Assembly (NCBI GenBank): GCA_030268105.1
Contig: BSDZ01000011.1
Coordinates: 4,675,001 to 4,739,000, forward strand
DNA from: Volvox africanus
Taxonomy: Eukaryota; Chlorophyta; Chlorophyceae; Chlamydomonadales; Volvocaceae
Reading direction: 5' to 3'
Length of the DNA stretch: 64,000 nucleotides
Shown here: piece after piece, positions 25,582-44,464 of the stretch
Numbering within the stretch: the stretch's first letter is position 1
Layout of the letters: every line of letters begins with the position of its first letter
Notes under the pieces: model-generated
Seen by the model: only the letters and a program-made list of their open reading frames with translations
Databases searched by the model: none
What the model was told of the DNA's origin: nothing
Program-made: the position numbers and the translations under genes

Positions 25582-27848
25582 ATGACTACTTTAGCAGCAT
25601 TACCAACACATCTTCTTCAGGTCATCCTCAGCAACTCTGGCAGCGGGGGACCGGCTGCCGCGATGACTTGTAAAGCCTTATCGGAAACTTGGAGAAACGC
25701 ATTGACCCTTATATCTCTGGCAGCACGCTATCTGCTGGCTCAGTACGGTCCGTTAACTGCTGCCCGGCATTTGTATCATCTGTGTCATCATAGCCAGTTA
25801 TTGCAAAGAGCGAGTTCCACGGAACACGATGGAATAATGGTCCAGCTATTACGGCAACTTTGTCAGGGGGGCGCTGAGGTGCGTCCGACCTCCAGTTTAC
25901 GAGAAGCCCGGGTGGGGGCGCGCGACCTTGCAACGCACGAAATTTTTGAACCTTTGGATCGGGGGTTTCAATGTGATGCTCCACGTTTGATTTAATCCAC
26001 TTCACTGGGAACCCAGCTTTGCTCGCGCAGTGCTAAACCATCAGAGTTGGTGACTTTTTCCAATAAATAATATAATTACAAATTTGTTGTCTTTTTGTGA
26101 TCTTTTCCAGTCCCATGCAAGACCCAACCCCCGGTCCCCTTGCTCTGAGTTACTGGCGCTTAAACTGTTCCTAACTGCCGTGTTTTGTTTTGCGAGCAAC
26201 GCGTTTTCATCTGGCCACACCGCATCGTCTTCCACCGCAGGTGGCACTCCACGACGCCCTGCTGATGATGCAAGCTGCTCGCGCTGGTCACACCGGCATG
26301 GTTATGGAGCTAGTACACGCAGCAAAACCCAGCAGTTTCGCGCTTTCTCGCGCCCTTACGGCAGCTGCAGAGACTGGCCGACGCGACATCGTTCGCCACC
26401 TCCTGGTAGCCGGCGCGCAGCCGGCAGCCTACCAAAGTGCCGCTCTCGTTGGAGCAGCTACTAGTGGCGATAGCGAGGTTGTTTATATGTTGTGCGCTGC
26501 CGGCGCCGACCCGACTGTGGACGATAGCCGGGCGCTGCGGCGTGCCGTACAACTTGGTCACACAGAGGCAGCAAAGATTCTATTGCTATATGGTGCTGAT
26601 GCGCGGGCTTTATGCAGGTGAGGTTTCTGATTTAAGAGTCACTGTCGTAGTAGCGTTGTGATGCCATAACGAAACGCCAGGTCAGCATTTTCTTCAAAGC
26701 ACACAGGTTTGGTATATCCATGAGCCACTCACCCATGCTGCTTTCCCGGAACCCCGTCTCTTCCCTGAACCCCGTCTGTACCCTGAACCCCGTGTCCTTT
26801 GCTCGCTTAGCGCCGCGCTCTTACACGCCTGTGAACTACCTGCGCCCATCGGCGAGGCGGGCGCCCAAAGCAGGGAGACCCGCAGCTCTGGCGCGAGGCG
26901 AGGCACTGCAGGCGACGGTTCCTTAGCTGCTACCCCTTCCACTGCCGCGGCCTCTGGCGTCGCTGCCATCTGCCCCTCCGCCTTTCCAGGGAACGATGGG
27001 GATCAAGTAGGCAGCGATCACGAAATGCGCGTGTTGGAGCTTGTGGAGATGTTGTTGCGCGCGGGCGCGGATGCCCGCTTGCACGGCCGACCATCCCTTG
27101 AAGCGGCGGCGGCACGGGGCTACACATGCGTGGTCGCGGCGTTGCTGGCCGGGGGGGCGGACCCGGCGGCTTGCAACAGCTCAGCTCTGGTCGCAGCGAG
27201 CATTCAGGTGAGGACATCGGGTCTCGGGGGTAGTCTCGGTCGTTTCTCGCTCACTGCCACATAGCACAGCATGTATCAGCTGTGGAAAATCGCGGGCTTC
27301 ATGGTTGAATGGTTAAATGCCAGAACTGTCTCCGAGGTGCGAAGCAAATAGATTACATGAAGGTTGGTTACGATCGCGATATTCCTCAGGGACACACAGG
27401 AGTGGTCAGCATGCTGCTCGAGTCCGGCGCCGACCCACGGGACGTTACTGGCCTGGCGCTCTGCACCGCAAGTGAGCGTGGCCACCAGCCCGTGCTCCGA
27501 GTCATTCACGCAGCGCAGATCGCCGCGAGCACGGCCGAGGAGTTGCTGCTGGGATCTAGCTGCGAAACCGCCGGCTCAATCCCTGGCGGCGGCAATGGCG
27601 GCGGCGGTGGTGACGGCGGCGATGGTGGTAGCGGCGGCGGCTGCAGCACGCCGCGCCTGGTGAACAGGCTTGGGAGCAGCAGGTGGTCAATCTCGCCATC
27701 ACCAGGAGCGGCGGCGGTGGGCCGTTGGTCTTTACACATGGCAATGCAATCGGGGCATGGGATGGGATTACTGACTGCATCCGGCGGCGCTGCGGGGCTC
27801 TTCCCGATTGAGAAGGCGTCCTTAGAAGCTTTCTTGTCGAACATGTAA
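25582..27848 (+). CDS. F-box-like/ankyrin-repeat protein
   Basis: Exons 25582-25878, 26241-26617, 26700-27207 and 27390-27848 give 546 aa with agreeing phases. The N-terminus (ALPTHLLQVILSNSG ... MTCKALSETWRN) resembles an F-box, followed by AARYLLAQYGPLTAARHLY. Ankyrin units follow, for example ARAGHTGMVMELVHAA, TAAAETGRRDIVRHLLVAGA, GAATSGDSEVVYMLCAAGAD, VQLGHTEAAKILLLYGAD, LVEMLLRAGADARLHG, AARGYTCVVAALLAGGAD and GHTGVVSMLLESGAD. Between repeats in exon 3 is a short tandem PEPRL insertion and a disordered linker. The C-terminus is Gly-rich, then Ser-rich. Such proteins usually act as interaction modules, possibly substrate receptors of SCF ligases; that role is inferred. Exon 3's acceptor is the AG before CACACAG, because only that site keeps the frame. 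Confidence 0.85.
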
Positions 27849-27949
27849 ACAGAGTGTAGTAGTGGCAGAGCGGGCGGAGGAGGGGGGGACTCGGGGTTTT
27901 CCTCTCGTTTAGAAGACGTGCGAGAAAGGAGCAGAAGAGGCTGAGGAAA

Positions 27950-28040
27950 TAAGCGATCTGGGTCAGGTCGATGTGGGTCAGGTCGATATCAGGTCGATCT
28001 GGGTCAGCATGAATCAATCGTCAAATGCGATCTGGGTCTG
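27950..28040. repeat. GATCTGGGTCA short repeats
   Basis: Several imperfect copies of GATCTGGGTCAGGTCGAT in tandem. Similar copies recur at 45396-45510. Confidence 0.5.
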
Positions 28041-29149
28041 ATTTTTAGGATCGGGGCGCCGAGAGCGCTTGGTTGGCAAGGAGTTAGTACATACCATTCG
28101 TGGCATTACCATTCGGGCCCTGCAAGTGGGCCTTTTAATTGTGAGGGCCGTTACCTCATGTGTTGCGCCGAACAGGTAGCTGGGCTCTCTTACCTCTTTT
28201 GAGCAGCCCGAACCGTGCGCCGGGGGGCCATCAGTCCTTAATCCAGTCTGAAGTCCTGAGTTATGTGTGGGTATGTATGGCTAGGATGCGCGTGAGGATG
28301 ACGCCCACATTATAGCCGTGGCTACATGTATTCATCTGTATTTTCAATGAGTTACGAGCGTACGGCCTAATGCCTAAGCCTGGGTAATGCCGTGCGGTTG
28401 TTGTTGCTGAAGTGATGCTGCTTTCGCATGTCTGTTTACGGGTCAACGTTGCGAACTGCATTGGTGGTGGCTAGCAGGTGGTGATTTTCCAACAAGCAGG
28501 ATAACATCCGCATAACAATTCTATCGCCAGCCGCGGCATATGGCTGCAGTGACAGTCGCGCATGCAGGCGTGGCGGCGTCTACGCCGATGTGCGTAAGGC
28601 CCAGCTGGCGACGACTTTGGCTTTGGCACATGGAAAAGGGTTTAGAAAGAAGGGGTGTAGGTGATCGTGGGTTTGTGTATTTCGGCCCGTGTGTGTATGT
28701 GTGTGTATTTGCATTTCTCTGCGGTTTTGGACCGAGCGGGTGAGCTATAGCGCAGCGAGTCGTTGTGGGATGGGATTGGGTATGTTCCATCGTCGCCGTA
28801 CCGTACGAGAGACAATTTTCGCTGGGGGCAATCGTCCTTGTACTCACAAATACCTTAACGCATGTGATATGTGCGAAGGTCTTGGTCTGAGTACCCGTAA
28901 CATATACCAGCTTACCGCCGCCGTGAGCTGCGATGACATCCCTAAGTTGTCCTGTTTGTATCGAAGGAATAACGGCGCACAGCATTGTCAGCGGCAAGGG
29001 GGTTACGGCTTATGCGTAAACATGCTGGATGCGTTTGTTGCAGGACTATAGGCCAGGACGGAATGGCAGTGCTGGTGGTAATGCCAGGTCGGGCGGGGCA
29101 GGTTTGTGGGGACGGGCAGATGGATGGATGGATGGATTTGATGGTTACG

Positions 29150-29196
29150 ACGATGATGGTGATGGTGATGGTGATGGTGATGGTGATGGTGATGGT
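29150..29196. repeat. GATGGT hexamer run
   Basis: About eight consecutive GATGGT units in an intergenic stretch. Confidence 0.85.
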
Positions 29197-31730
29197 AGGG
29201 TTCTTTGACCACGTTCACCTCCCCGTGTCGTTCGTACTTTGCCTCCGCCCGCTTTCATTAGCGCGCTACACTACTACCGCTGTCTGTCTCTCTATCCCCA
29301 CAATAACAATTACCCCCTTTCCTCATTTGGACACACAACAACGAGCAAGTGAGCGAGCGCATATTGCCTTGCTTGGGTACGGCAGAGCGGGTCATTCTGG
29401 TTATGGCGGCGAAGTGAGTGGTGGGTGCGTGTTGAGGGGGCAGTGTATGGACACAGGGTCATAGGGTCATGAAGAGGGAACGTGTGTGTATTTGTTTGCA
29501 TGCATGCGTGTATGTGTGTGTATATTAATTCCCACTTGCAGCCAAAACGGCAAACACCCGCTGGCGTACAAAGGCGCGCAAACGTGCCCTCCGTTGCCCT
29601 CTCCGTTGGTTTGTCCATCCAGCTTTAGCCACTCGTTTGGCAGGACGCCAACCGGTTTCGGAGCAGGCAGTGGGAAGGGCCTAAGTCGGTTGGGTGTTTT
29701 GGGAGCTGGCGGTGACTCATCCCAAACCATCATCCCCGCACACTCCATTTCCTCCGATGCCTCAATCAACGCGTCATGCTGCCCCAACCCCAGGAGGCAG
29801 GATTCTTTTAGAGAAGTATCTAAACACATTATCTGCTCATACGCCACCCATATTGTGTGTGGGGCTCGTGTTGCGGTAGTGGGTGCATTGTGTGGTCATG
29901 GGTGTTACGCGGACATCAGCATGTCGTGTCGCTTCACTATTTCACCGGATGAGGTGTGTGCGGCTCCGAAACCTGTACTTACGGACAGAAATACAGGCAG
30001 GGGAAGGCAGGGGCTACTGCCAGGTAGTGGCCACGCAGGGGGTAAGCAAAGGCCCCCTATCCCGCACTAGATATGGTCTCATCTTCATACGCCGTGGAAT
30101 AATCGGCTGGCTGGAGCTGCTGGGTTTGTGTACCCTAACCTACGTAACCAAAAACGAAACGGGAGGTGAAAGCAATGGACGAAATATTTAATGTGAATGG
30201 TGTACGGTGGCCATATTGTTGAAGCGATAAGGCTGTGTTTCAAATCTGCTGTCCCACCACCTCGTGGTTTTCCCTGGCAGAGCTCTGGGGCGTGTGTGGC
30301 GTCAATGAGGGTCTGCCGAAGGATGCGGACTTGCTGTTGTCGCAATATTCGGCGATTCGGAATGTGGAAGTGGTGAAATAAAAATTGCTTACGAGGGGGA
30401 GAAGTTACACCACCAGGTTCCCACCGCCCTTCTTTGTGTGGATTGATAGTCCTATTCCTAGAGCACACAATGTCGCAGGACAGGACGAACGTCCGTACAT
30501 GCTCGTGCATACTGTACTGCGACGGTTACGATGCAGCTATACCTGATTCTGCCCCATGTGGAATATGCGCTGCGATGTATTTCTATAACAAGCATGGATT
30601 TCTCTGATTCCGAGCTTCATCTCTTTCTCAGAGGAAGATCTGAGGTTCCTTTGCAACCCCTCCCGTTGCCTCTCAATAGGGGGCTGGACGGACCCAATCC
30701 CTGGGAGCCGTTTAATTGGTTAGATCTGTAACAATATGGAGGTGCACGAAAGGAAATTGATGTAGTAGATTGCATGGAGGGTTGGCTACTGCACAGCGAT
30801 GGCAAAAGGACAGAGGGGCTCAAGGGTCCTGACTCCTGAAGTACGGAAACCAACGCTAATTCGGTTAGCTCTCAGGGATTTTGGATTAGCCATTCAACCT
30901 TCACAAAAAGTCGGCTTTTACTCTATTGCACGCGCTTACGATGGTTCTTGGTTTCCAAGGAGGATGAAAATCTATCCTCCATGGTCCTCGATGACAGATG
31001 CACTACTGCATTTACATCTTTGCATTCGTTTGTTTGTTTGTTTGTGAGTCGTTCCCACTTTTGTTGCACGCATGATGCGCAACTGGGAATCGGTTAGTCA
31101 TGTTGCTCCAGAGCTCTAGAGATTGTTTCTTCAATGCCCTGACCGTCAATCAACACACCTCACGTCAAGAGAGATCATCGACACGCTTTCTTTCGGAAGG
31201 AGTAATACGAGGAAGTTTATAAATATTGTTGTTTCTGTCATAGAAATCTGTTGATGGCACAAATACCCGTTGACTACATAGGTTCCCTTGCCTGGGGAGG
31301 AGGGATGGCTCAAAGCCGCACCCTGCACTGTACGACACGCTAGCAGCCAGACTCCCAGCCATCATAGAGATTGGTCGTAGGGTTTTACCCCTCCCCTCCG
31401 CCTCCATCTTACCTGTCTTGTCTTGAACGCCCTCCCTGTTCCCCCCCTTAACATGCAATATAAACACACACACAAATACACACACACACTTGGAGGAACG
31501 CACACGTCGCCTCCAGGAAGGCCTTCTCCCACACCCTTCTCCCTCGGAGCTGGTACCCCTCCCCCCAATCCAATCCGGGAGCACAAGACCCCCGGTGGGT
31601 GGGCCGTCACCGCTGCCTTCAGCGCCATGAGGCCCCTGTACGGCCCCAAGGCTGTGCAGCCAAGCACCATGATGTGGTCCGAAATTTGTTTGGTATCGCA
31701 AACTTACGGCGCCACCTCATATGCCTCTAC

Positions 31731-31735
31731 TTACA
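31731..31735 (-). terminator. TGTAA poly(A) signal of OPR-RAP gene
   Basis: TTACA on the plus strand, 222 nt beyond the stop at 31957. Confidence 0.5.
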
Positions 31736-31799
31736 CCTACACCTACACCGCCACCCCGTGGCACCATTGACGACATTGAGGCAAGAAAAACCTCCCAAT

Positions 31800-31846
31800 G
31801 CTGGTGCTGGTGCTGGTGCTGGTGCTGGTGCTGGTGCTGGTGCTGA
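31800..31846. repeat. GGTGCT hexamer run
   Basis: About eight GGTGCT units in the 3' UTR region of the OPR-RAP gene. Confidence 0.85.
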
Positions 31847-31956
31847 TGATGCTGTTGTTGTTATCTGAGTGACCGATGGTGATGTTGATGGGGCAAGACG
31901 GCGATGTGAGTGACGATGGAAGTAGAAGAACAGGAAGGTGAGGGGAAGAGTGATGA

Positions 31957-37944
<5,988 letters not shown>

Positions 37945-38321
37945 GCAAAATGTTAACGTCTTGATGGATTAAGCGAAGTAACCGAAATGAATCACAGTAA
38001 TGAATTCTTCAGTACTGTACGACTGCGGCCGTGCACAGCCACTGCATGCAGGGGACACATGTTCATATCTTTGTTAGTTTCTTTTCGAGGAATCTCGCAA
38101 ACTACTGTAGCTGGTCAGGTCATCAAGCAAAGACCTGTAAAGACAGCTGCTTTTGCCGAGACAACTGCTGGTGTAATCTCGCAGCGCACCTTCGTGGCTC
38201 TGGTTTGAAGCTTGTGATCTGCATAATAGTAGTTTGGCAAGGACTTGGAGATTGCTCCCCTCGTTATCGACGTTATAGTTAATCATAATCAGCGACACTC
38301 TGCGGCACCCGGCAAGCCAAC

Positions 38322-38871
38322 ATGTTTCGGGCTCGCATGTCTGGTTTCTTCGTCGGCTTTGGTGTTGCTGGAGTACTTGCAGCATATCAAATAAGGAGCG
38401 ACATCCTCAAGTCCCATGACGTGTTGCTCGAGCAGGTGCGACACGATAACCACCTTGCTGCTGGTAATGCGTTCAATGCTTAAAATAAATTACGGAATCA
38501 GTTTTTATGAGGCTGGGGGAAGGGGAACCTCGAAGTCTTAGTCCCATCTTCCCGATGTAGTTACCCCGTGTCCCGTACCCACACGACTACCTGATAGCTT
38601 CAGCCGTACCCCCCTGAGCACTATTGCACACAACTTTATGTTTGAAAGATTCAAAACTAGTCAAGATGGCCCTCTGACACCTGCGGGCTGTTTGCCAACC
38701 CATACTCAGGTCAATAAGTACCGGAATGGCCTGGAGCGACGAGTGGCATCTCTTGAGGTTATTGTGGCGCAACAACAAACGGCGCCGGCATCAGAGGCAC
38801 CAGCACCCGCACCACCGGCTCCTCCCGCGGCCCCCACCCCGACCGCACCACAACCACAGCAACAAGAGTAA
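38322..38871 (+). CDS. small single-span membrane protein, 91 aa
   Basis: Exons 38322-38435 and 38710-38871 join in phase 0. The N-terminus MFRARMSGFFVGFGVAGVLA is a positively charged start plus one hydrophobic segment. A heptad-like helical part follows (AYQIRSDILKSHDVLLEQ, then NKYRNGLERRVASLEVIV), and an Ala/Pro/Gln-rich tail ends at TAA. The shape resembles small mitochondrial or plastid inner-membrane proteins with a coiled-coil tail, but no family is identified. The gene is divergent from the OPR-RAP gene, 377 bp apart. Confidence 0.75.
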
Positions 38872-38927
38872 AGCGCTCTCATTATATGTTAGTGAGATAA
38901 GGTCTCACTACGAGCTTTAAGTATTAG

Positions 38928-39170
38928 ATGGCGTCCGACTTTCAAGTGAAGGCTGCTCCTGCCTACCCTGGACGTTTGGTCTCGCCACGACATCTCTGCC
39001 CCCGCAGATGTTCGGACGGAAGCCCGGTACGGTCCCGGAAGCTGGCCTGGTTATATAATCTGGTGCATGTACTATTGTGGGAGGCAGCTTCGCATAGCTT
39101 CCGGTTCCTCCTGGACTCCTACGCACTGGGGTTGGAGCTCGGCAGTGGCTACAGCCGGCTGATTGAGTAG
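38928..39170 (+). CDS. possible small ORF, 80 aa
   Basis: An uninterrupted ATG-to-TAG frame whose second half contains SRKLAWLYNLVHVLLWEAAS, which could be membrane-associated. It starts 57 nt after the previous stop, so it may only be 3' UTR of that transcript. No family and no splice support; weak call. Confidence 0.25.
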   Translation: MASDFQVKAAPAYPGRLVSPRHLCPRRCSDGSPVRSRKLAWLYNLVHVLLWEAASHSFRFLLDSYALGLELGSGYSRLIE

Positions 39171-39672
39171 AGGGGGTTGGGTTCGCGCTCGGCTAATCTC
39201 ACTGCACGTGAGCGGTCGAGTGCATGTGGTAGAATTTTGGCCTAGACCAAGCGATGCAACTGTGACTTGCGATTTTGATGAAGTGGATTTTGAGGTGATG
39301 GTGCACAATGTGCTTTGTTTTCAATACTACTGAAGAGCATGGTTGCCGCCATCTCGGCGGTGGTGCTCGATCGCTTTCACTCTCCCTCCCTCCAGAAGCC
39401 AACACAAACCCACACATGCACAAGAGGAAGACATATACATATACACATTAACGAACAGATGCAAATTGAGCCCTATGATTTTAACGTGCATCGTGGGGAA
39501 GATCCCACAGGCAGTTGTACAAACGGCTGGGAAATAGCTTGCGTGCGTGTGTGTGTGTGTGTAAATGTTCGCTCGCTTGAGAAGGTTGGTCATTCCAGGC
39601 GCCCTGTGTTACGGAAAGTTCCGGTCGTGGAGAAGAATCCGTGAATACCCGCGAGGAGGCGGACGGACGCCC

Positions 39673-39677
39673 TTACA
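39673..39677 (-). terminator. TGTAA poly(A) signal downstream of B9D2-like gene
   Basis: TTACA on the plus strand, about 345 nt beyond the stop at 40021; the intervening minus-strand sequence shows no further exon. Confidence 0.4.
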
Positions 39678-40020
39678 GGTTCTAATCAGTGCTGCTGCAA
39701 CGACTGCTTCTGCTCCCGCCTGTTGGTCGCAGTCCGGAAACGACTTAGAAAGAGTCTTAGTACGACACAAACTACAGGGCAATTTGCAATCCCGTGATGA
39801 AGCCGTACTAAAATGTCCACGCACCAGCCCAGCCATGGCATCTTTTGCTTCTGTTGCCCCATCTGGGCCACCATAGAGAACAAGACGAGGGTGCTGGCGG
39901 AGGGAGGGATTGGTCATCCCCAGGGCTAGCCATTGCTGCTCCTGGTGGAGTGCGACTGCCATTGTCGTCGCTGCGGCTGATACTGCAGTAGTCACTCCCA
40001 TGGATAGGGCACATTACCGT

Positions 40021-43000
40021 CTAGAAAGCCGAACGTGGTTGTGCCCGCCGGGCTGTACGGGCTGCTGCGCGTGCAGCCGCCAAATCGTCCGAACCAATGG
40101 CTGTTGCAGCGCCACCGCCACCGTCTTCTACCATAACTGTCTCCAAACCATCGTCGTCGTCCGTCTGGCGGCCCGGCGTGACCGCAACCGCCGCCGCGCC
40201 ACCGCCGCCCGCGCCACCGCGACCGCCCTGTTCCACAATGCTGCTGTTGGTACGACTGGCAGGTGCGCCGGATATGGAAACGGGCCGTGACAGCGCCGCT
40301 GCGCCGCCGCTGTCACTGCTCGGGGCGACTCCGGTGCCGCCGATGCCGCCGCTGGCCTCGCCGCCAATGACTGACGGCGTTGCGCTGCCCCTGTTTACAG
40401 GGCCGGCAGATACATAACATCCAAAACATCAACTAACAAACATACAACAAACAAACGACATCATAACTAGGAAAACTAAACTTGCATATAATTTGCAGGG
40501 TTAACAATTCTCTTGACCAAGTCATAAGGCTAAGGTGGCGTTGTGGCCAGTTACTCAGCACACATCTTGAGGGAGTGTCCATAGGCCTTCGCCGCCCGCC
40601 AGAACAAGTATGGCGACACGTGCGTTGTCTATGTTTGGAGAGAAGCAACGTAACCGGGTACAGGACCACATACACACATACACACACGGGCACTTCGTAC
40701 TAAGGCAGGGGAATACGACATTCCTGAATGTACTTTCGGAGAGACGTGCCAATTTTACGTGCTGTGTTCAGAGACCCGAATTTGCGTGGCGCATTGCGGG
40801 GGGTAAAGTTATGCCCTACCCCTCTCGTGCCGCCTTCTCCCTCTCCCTTCGAGCCAGCCGCTCCGCATACCGGTCCCGTGGGCCTGTGGCCAAACCGACA
40901 GGTGGCGGTTAGTGGTTAGTCCTTGACTGTTGGTACGGGTGGAGGGTTACATGTGAACCAGGTAAAATAGCGTCCAGCATGAGAGCGACAGCAGCAACCA
41001 CCACCAGCAGTATGCCTACCGCGCCTTACAAATACAAACACAACTCCGTTTCACACCACCCCAGTCCCCCTTTTTCGGCGCCTGAAGGGCCTTACGAGAA
41101 AAGCTTCCTACAGAAGTCTCCGACCGACCGTCGAATTCCTGCGGTTGGGTTCGTTGGGAAGCAGTTAGCGTTAGTTTAACCTGACAACTTGTACATGGAC
41201 ACAGGACGAACACACGCAGGAGAGCAATAGCGGTTGGGAGGGGGGAGGGGGGAGCACGCGGATTGTTGTCCGAAAACACACCATTTGTACACATCCACAT
41301 CCACGCACATACATACGCAAACGGGCGGTGAAGCCACCGACGAAGCCATCCAACTCCATCACCAGCCGGGTAGCGGCCTTTCCCCCTGGTACGGCGACAT
41401 TGAAATGCCCAAACCTTTCCGGGACCGAAACACCGCGCAGTGGCACGCACCTGCGCTCCGGCCGGGTCCAAACCCAGGCGACCGGGGGATGCGGACGCAC
41501 GCGGCCCTCCGAAACCACGGAAGGACGAGCGGCTGTTGCGCTCCAGGAAGCTGGGATTCCTGCGTGGGAAAGAGAAATGTTCGCGTATGTGTATGTGTGT
41601 GTGTTCGTGTATGTAAAAATGTGTTGTTGGCTGTTGTTTTGTCAGTTGTAGGTTTGGTGAAAGGAGATTGGGGAGGGAACCTGAACGACCAGCAGACGAG
41701 GAAGGTTGTGGCGGCAGGTACCCACCTGCTGGTTTCGGAGGGTGCGGGACTTCGGAGCTGGTCTCCTCGCCGTCTGGAATCCAGCGCCGAGCGGGCAGAG
41801 GCCATTCGTTCCTCTCTCCCTCTGCGAACCAGCCGCTGGCCGTCCGAGGGCGGGTCTGACAGGCTGCGGCGCCTCTCCTATTGGGAGCACAGCACATGCC
41901 AGGTATGGGTAGTGTCGAGGGTGGGGGATAGGGGCAAGTGCGGGTACGTACAGGTAGCGTACGGGTCATTGAGGGTAGTACATGTGGTGTACGGGTATGT
42001 CAGTATGCAGAGCTAAAGGTAGGTAAGGTTAGGTAGGGGGCAGACGTAGGGGGGTGGGCACTGGGCAATATGGAGGGTGGGATGCAACATACTGAACGTA
42101 TTCATAAGACGGACTTTGGTTGATGAAATGAAAAAACTTGGAGGGGTCTCTAAAGGCGCTGTGGTGGGAAACCAGCGGAGTGATAGAGCAGCGGTGATAG
42201 TGCAATGACTCGATAACGGCTTGACTCGATGCATGGCAATAAGGCGGAAACTTGCAGTGACAGTGGTAGAAGCAGCATAACACTGTGGTCACCATCATAA
42301 GCCGCCACCGCAGCAGAACCGTTTACATGCCCGCAGTAGTAGCATTGCAACAGCTGCCGTACCTCCATAAAAACGGACTTTTGTATATTGGCGTTGAGTC
42401 GCTCCAGAGCCGCTGCCAGGCTCTCTCCACCTCTGTGCGTGATGTCGGAAAAGTTCTGTTGATGTTTTAAAAGGCGAGGAGGGAAGGGGGATGGGGAGGT
42501 CCACCAGGAGGAGGGATGGCGCGAAGCCTAGGCGGTGTGTGTGTGTATGTGTGTGTGTATGTGTGTATGTGTGTGTGTATGTGTAGGTGTGATTTGTGCG
42601 TGTTTGCATCTCGGGAGGCGTACGCGGCGTGAATGCACAATACAATGTAATACATTAATATGCAATTTAAAAAAAGAAATAAACACAAGATAGCGCCCTC
42701 ATTAGGGGAGAAGGGAGTTCCTCTAGCTAGCCAGGCGAAGCAGCACTCTGGCCCCCAGGTAAGCTTAGAGGGCCGCTGGTGCCCCGGTGAGGAGTGCCAC
42801 CCTCACCTCCACCCCTACCATCACCACCCCCACCCTCCTGCTGCGCTTTCACAATAAAAACACAAATCGGAAGGATAGCACGATACAAAAAATAATGTTT
42901 TCATCATGAGGAAACATACAGTTAAACGTGTGATTATCACACATGCGTAAAATAAAAACAAAATATTATAAAATATATGTGTTAAACAAATAATTTGTGA

Positions 43001-44403
43001 CATTAGAGAGGTTCCAGAAAATTCGATAAAAAAGACGGGAAGTGAGCCCTGACCGCCAGGAGACAGTCCTGGATGTGAGGTTTCTCATTCTTTGATACCT
43101 TTGTGAGTATGTTCATCCGCAGATGCACCTCCCCTGTTCCCACTGTGCAGATGAAGGGACCAGCGTCCTCGCGCTGCCGTAAGTCCGTGACGAAGCTCTC
43201 GTCCTCCAAGCGGGGGATAAGGCCCGTGTGCCAACCTGCAAACGTAACAATAACCGCCGCAGCAACAGCCATAGCAACAGAAATAGAAATATAAACATAA
43301 ACGAGGACCACCAACCTAGGTCAAGAGAGTTGGATATAACGAGAACTATAAATAAATAATATATGGACATTTTCAGCCCATCACAATTGCGAAGTGGAAC
43401 CCTCCCCTCCCCCTACAGCTACAGCCAACACCGCTAAAGTAATACAAACGGTTGTTATTGCGAAACCGCCAACCACCGATCCAAAGTTAAAAACTATGTA
43501 TGTATACGTGATGTACAACTCCCAAAACCCTAAAACCCTAAGGCCCTCACCGAAGAAGTTTCGTCCAGCTGCCCGGTCGGTCTCCACCGCAAACCATGTA
43601 CGGCAGGACACGTGGTGTAGACCGGGGGTGGTTGGCAGTTTGACGAGCCCGTACGACACAAACGAGTCGCGATTGTTGCTTTCGTCTCGGGCGTGGACCC
43701 GCAACAGCAACGAGGGCCATCCCTGACGCACGTGTGTGTATGTGCGTGTGTATGTTCGGGCAATCGGAAAACGGGGGGAAGAGAGGGGGAAAAGGAGGAG
43801 GGAGGTTTAGACGACAACTACCTGCCGCTGTTGCGACCTCTGCTGCTCCCTTTTCCTTTCCTACCCACCCGACTCACCTGTAAGCTCTGAGTCTGCAAGT
43901 GGATGTCCAAGGGGTGGTCCCAAACCACAAGCTCTTCCTCCTCCCAGCCCCGGCAGCAGGCATGAGTGGAGCCCTTCCAGATGGTGATGGAGGGGCCAGG
44001 GGAGGTGAACGGAGGCAGTGATCGCGGTGACGGAGGCGGTGGCAACAGCGGTGGTGCGGAATACGGCGGCGGCGGCGGCGGTGGGCATGGGGCAGCAGTA
44101 ACGCGCATTAGGCAGAGGACGGGTCATTGACAGAGAACGGACACACACCCCAACAAATACAAACACACACGGCCGCCCATTCGTAGATCACCCTCCCCTC
44201 CCCTCACCCCGGGGGTGCTTAACCCCGCCCCGCCCCGCCCCCTCCCTATACAGACACGCACGACCCCGACCCCCTCGACCCACCTTAGCCAGGCCACGCA
44301 GGACTTTCCACGACTTGGACGGGTCGTAGACCAACTCCCAACGACAAAACAGCATCGGGAAACTGAAACCCGATGCGCCAATAATCTCCCCCACAACGTG
44401 CAT
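40021..44403 (-). CDS. B9D2: B9D2-like ciliary transition-zone protein with long C-terminal extension
   Basis: B9-domain proteins (MKS1, B9D1, B9D2) form part of the MKS complex that gates the ciliary transition zone. Exons on the minus strand: 44403-44284, 43973-43878, 43722-43551, 43235-43099, 42455-42363, 41877-41726, 41559-41451, 41138-41096, 40883-40820, 40390-40021; 451 aa, phases consistent. The B9 domain is clear: MHVVGEIIGASGFSFPMLFC, RWELVYDPSKSWKVL, WDHPLDIHLQTQSLQGWPSL, VSYGLVKLPTTPGLHHVSCR, GTGEVHLRMNILTKNFSD. Animal B9D2 ends soon after this point at about 175 aa. Here a basic, Ser/Arg/Gly-rich, probably disordered tail of about 245 residues follows, with a helical RYAERLARREREKAARE stretch. 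The tail exons (from 41877 down) are less certain than the core and could be another gene; a coding-like segment at 42158-42093 does not fit the phase. A weak gtatca donor ends exon 4. Confidence 0.82.
43524..43543. repeat. interstitial telomere-like repeat
   Basis: AAAACCCTAAAACCCTAAGG next to the exon 3 donor of the B9D2-like gene; two CCCTAAAA-type units. Confidence 0.45.
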
Positions 44404-44464
44404 TTCACCCGTGCCGGCCTTCGAGGGGGCTTTGGCGGCGGCAGCAGCGACACCGCCCGTGGAC

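Larger units (their letters stand above)
27849..31730. other. gene-poor stretch with repeats
   Basis: Contains GATCTGGGTCA-type repeats (27950-28040), a GATGGT hexamer run (29150-29196) and GT tracts. Minus-strand frames at 29467-29847 and around 30300-30420 look faintly protein-like (for instance GVLPNEWLKLDGQTNGEG), but no start, splice chain or family could be established, so no gene is claimed. Confidence 0.4.

Noticed and set aside
29467..29847. 126-aa minus-strand open frame with a possible exon
   Set aside because: Reads fairly smoothly and has a possible gtggga donor, but no upstream or downstream exon could be linked and no family recognised.
42093..42158. Possible extra exon on the minus strand (FRDPSKFFHFINQSPSYEYV)
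   Set aside because: Good splice-like borders, but its frame cannot join the neighbouring B9D2-like exons, which already join each other in phase.
43003..43098. Read-through extension of the fourth B9D2-like exon to a stop at 43003
   Set aside because: Splicing after NILTK to the NFSDITHRGG exon restores the C-terminal B9 motif seen in other B9D2 proteins, so the read-through is probably intron.
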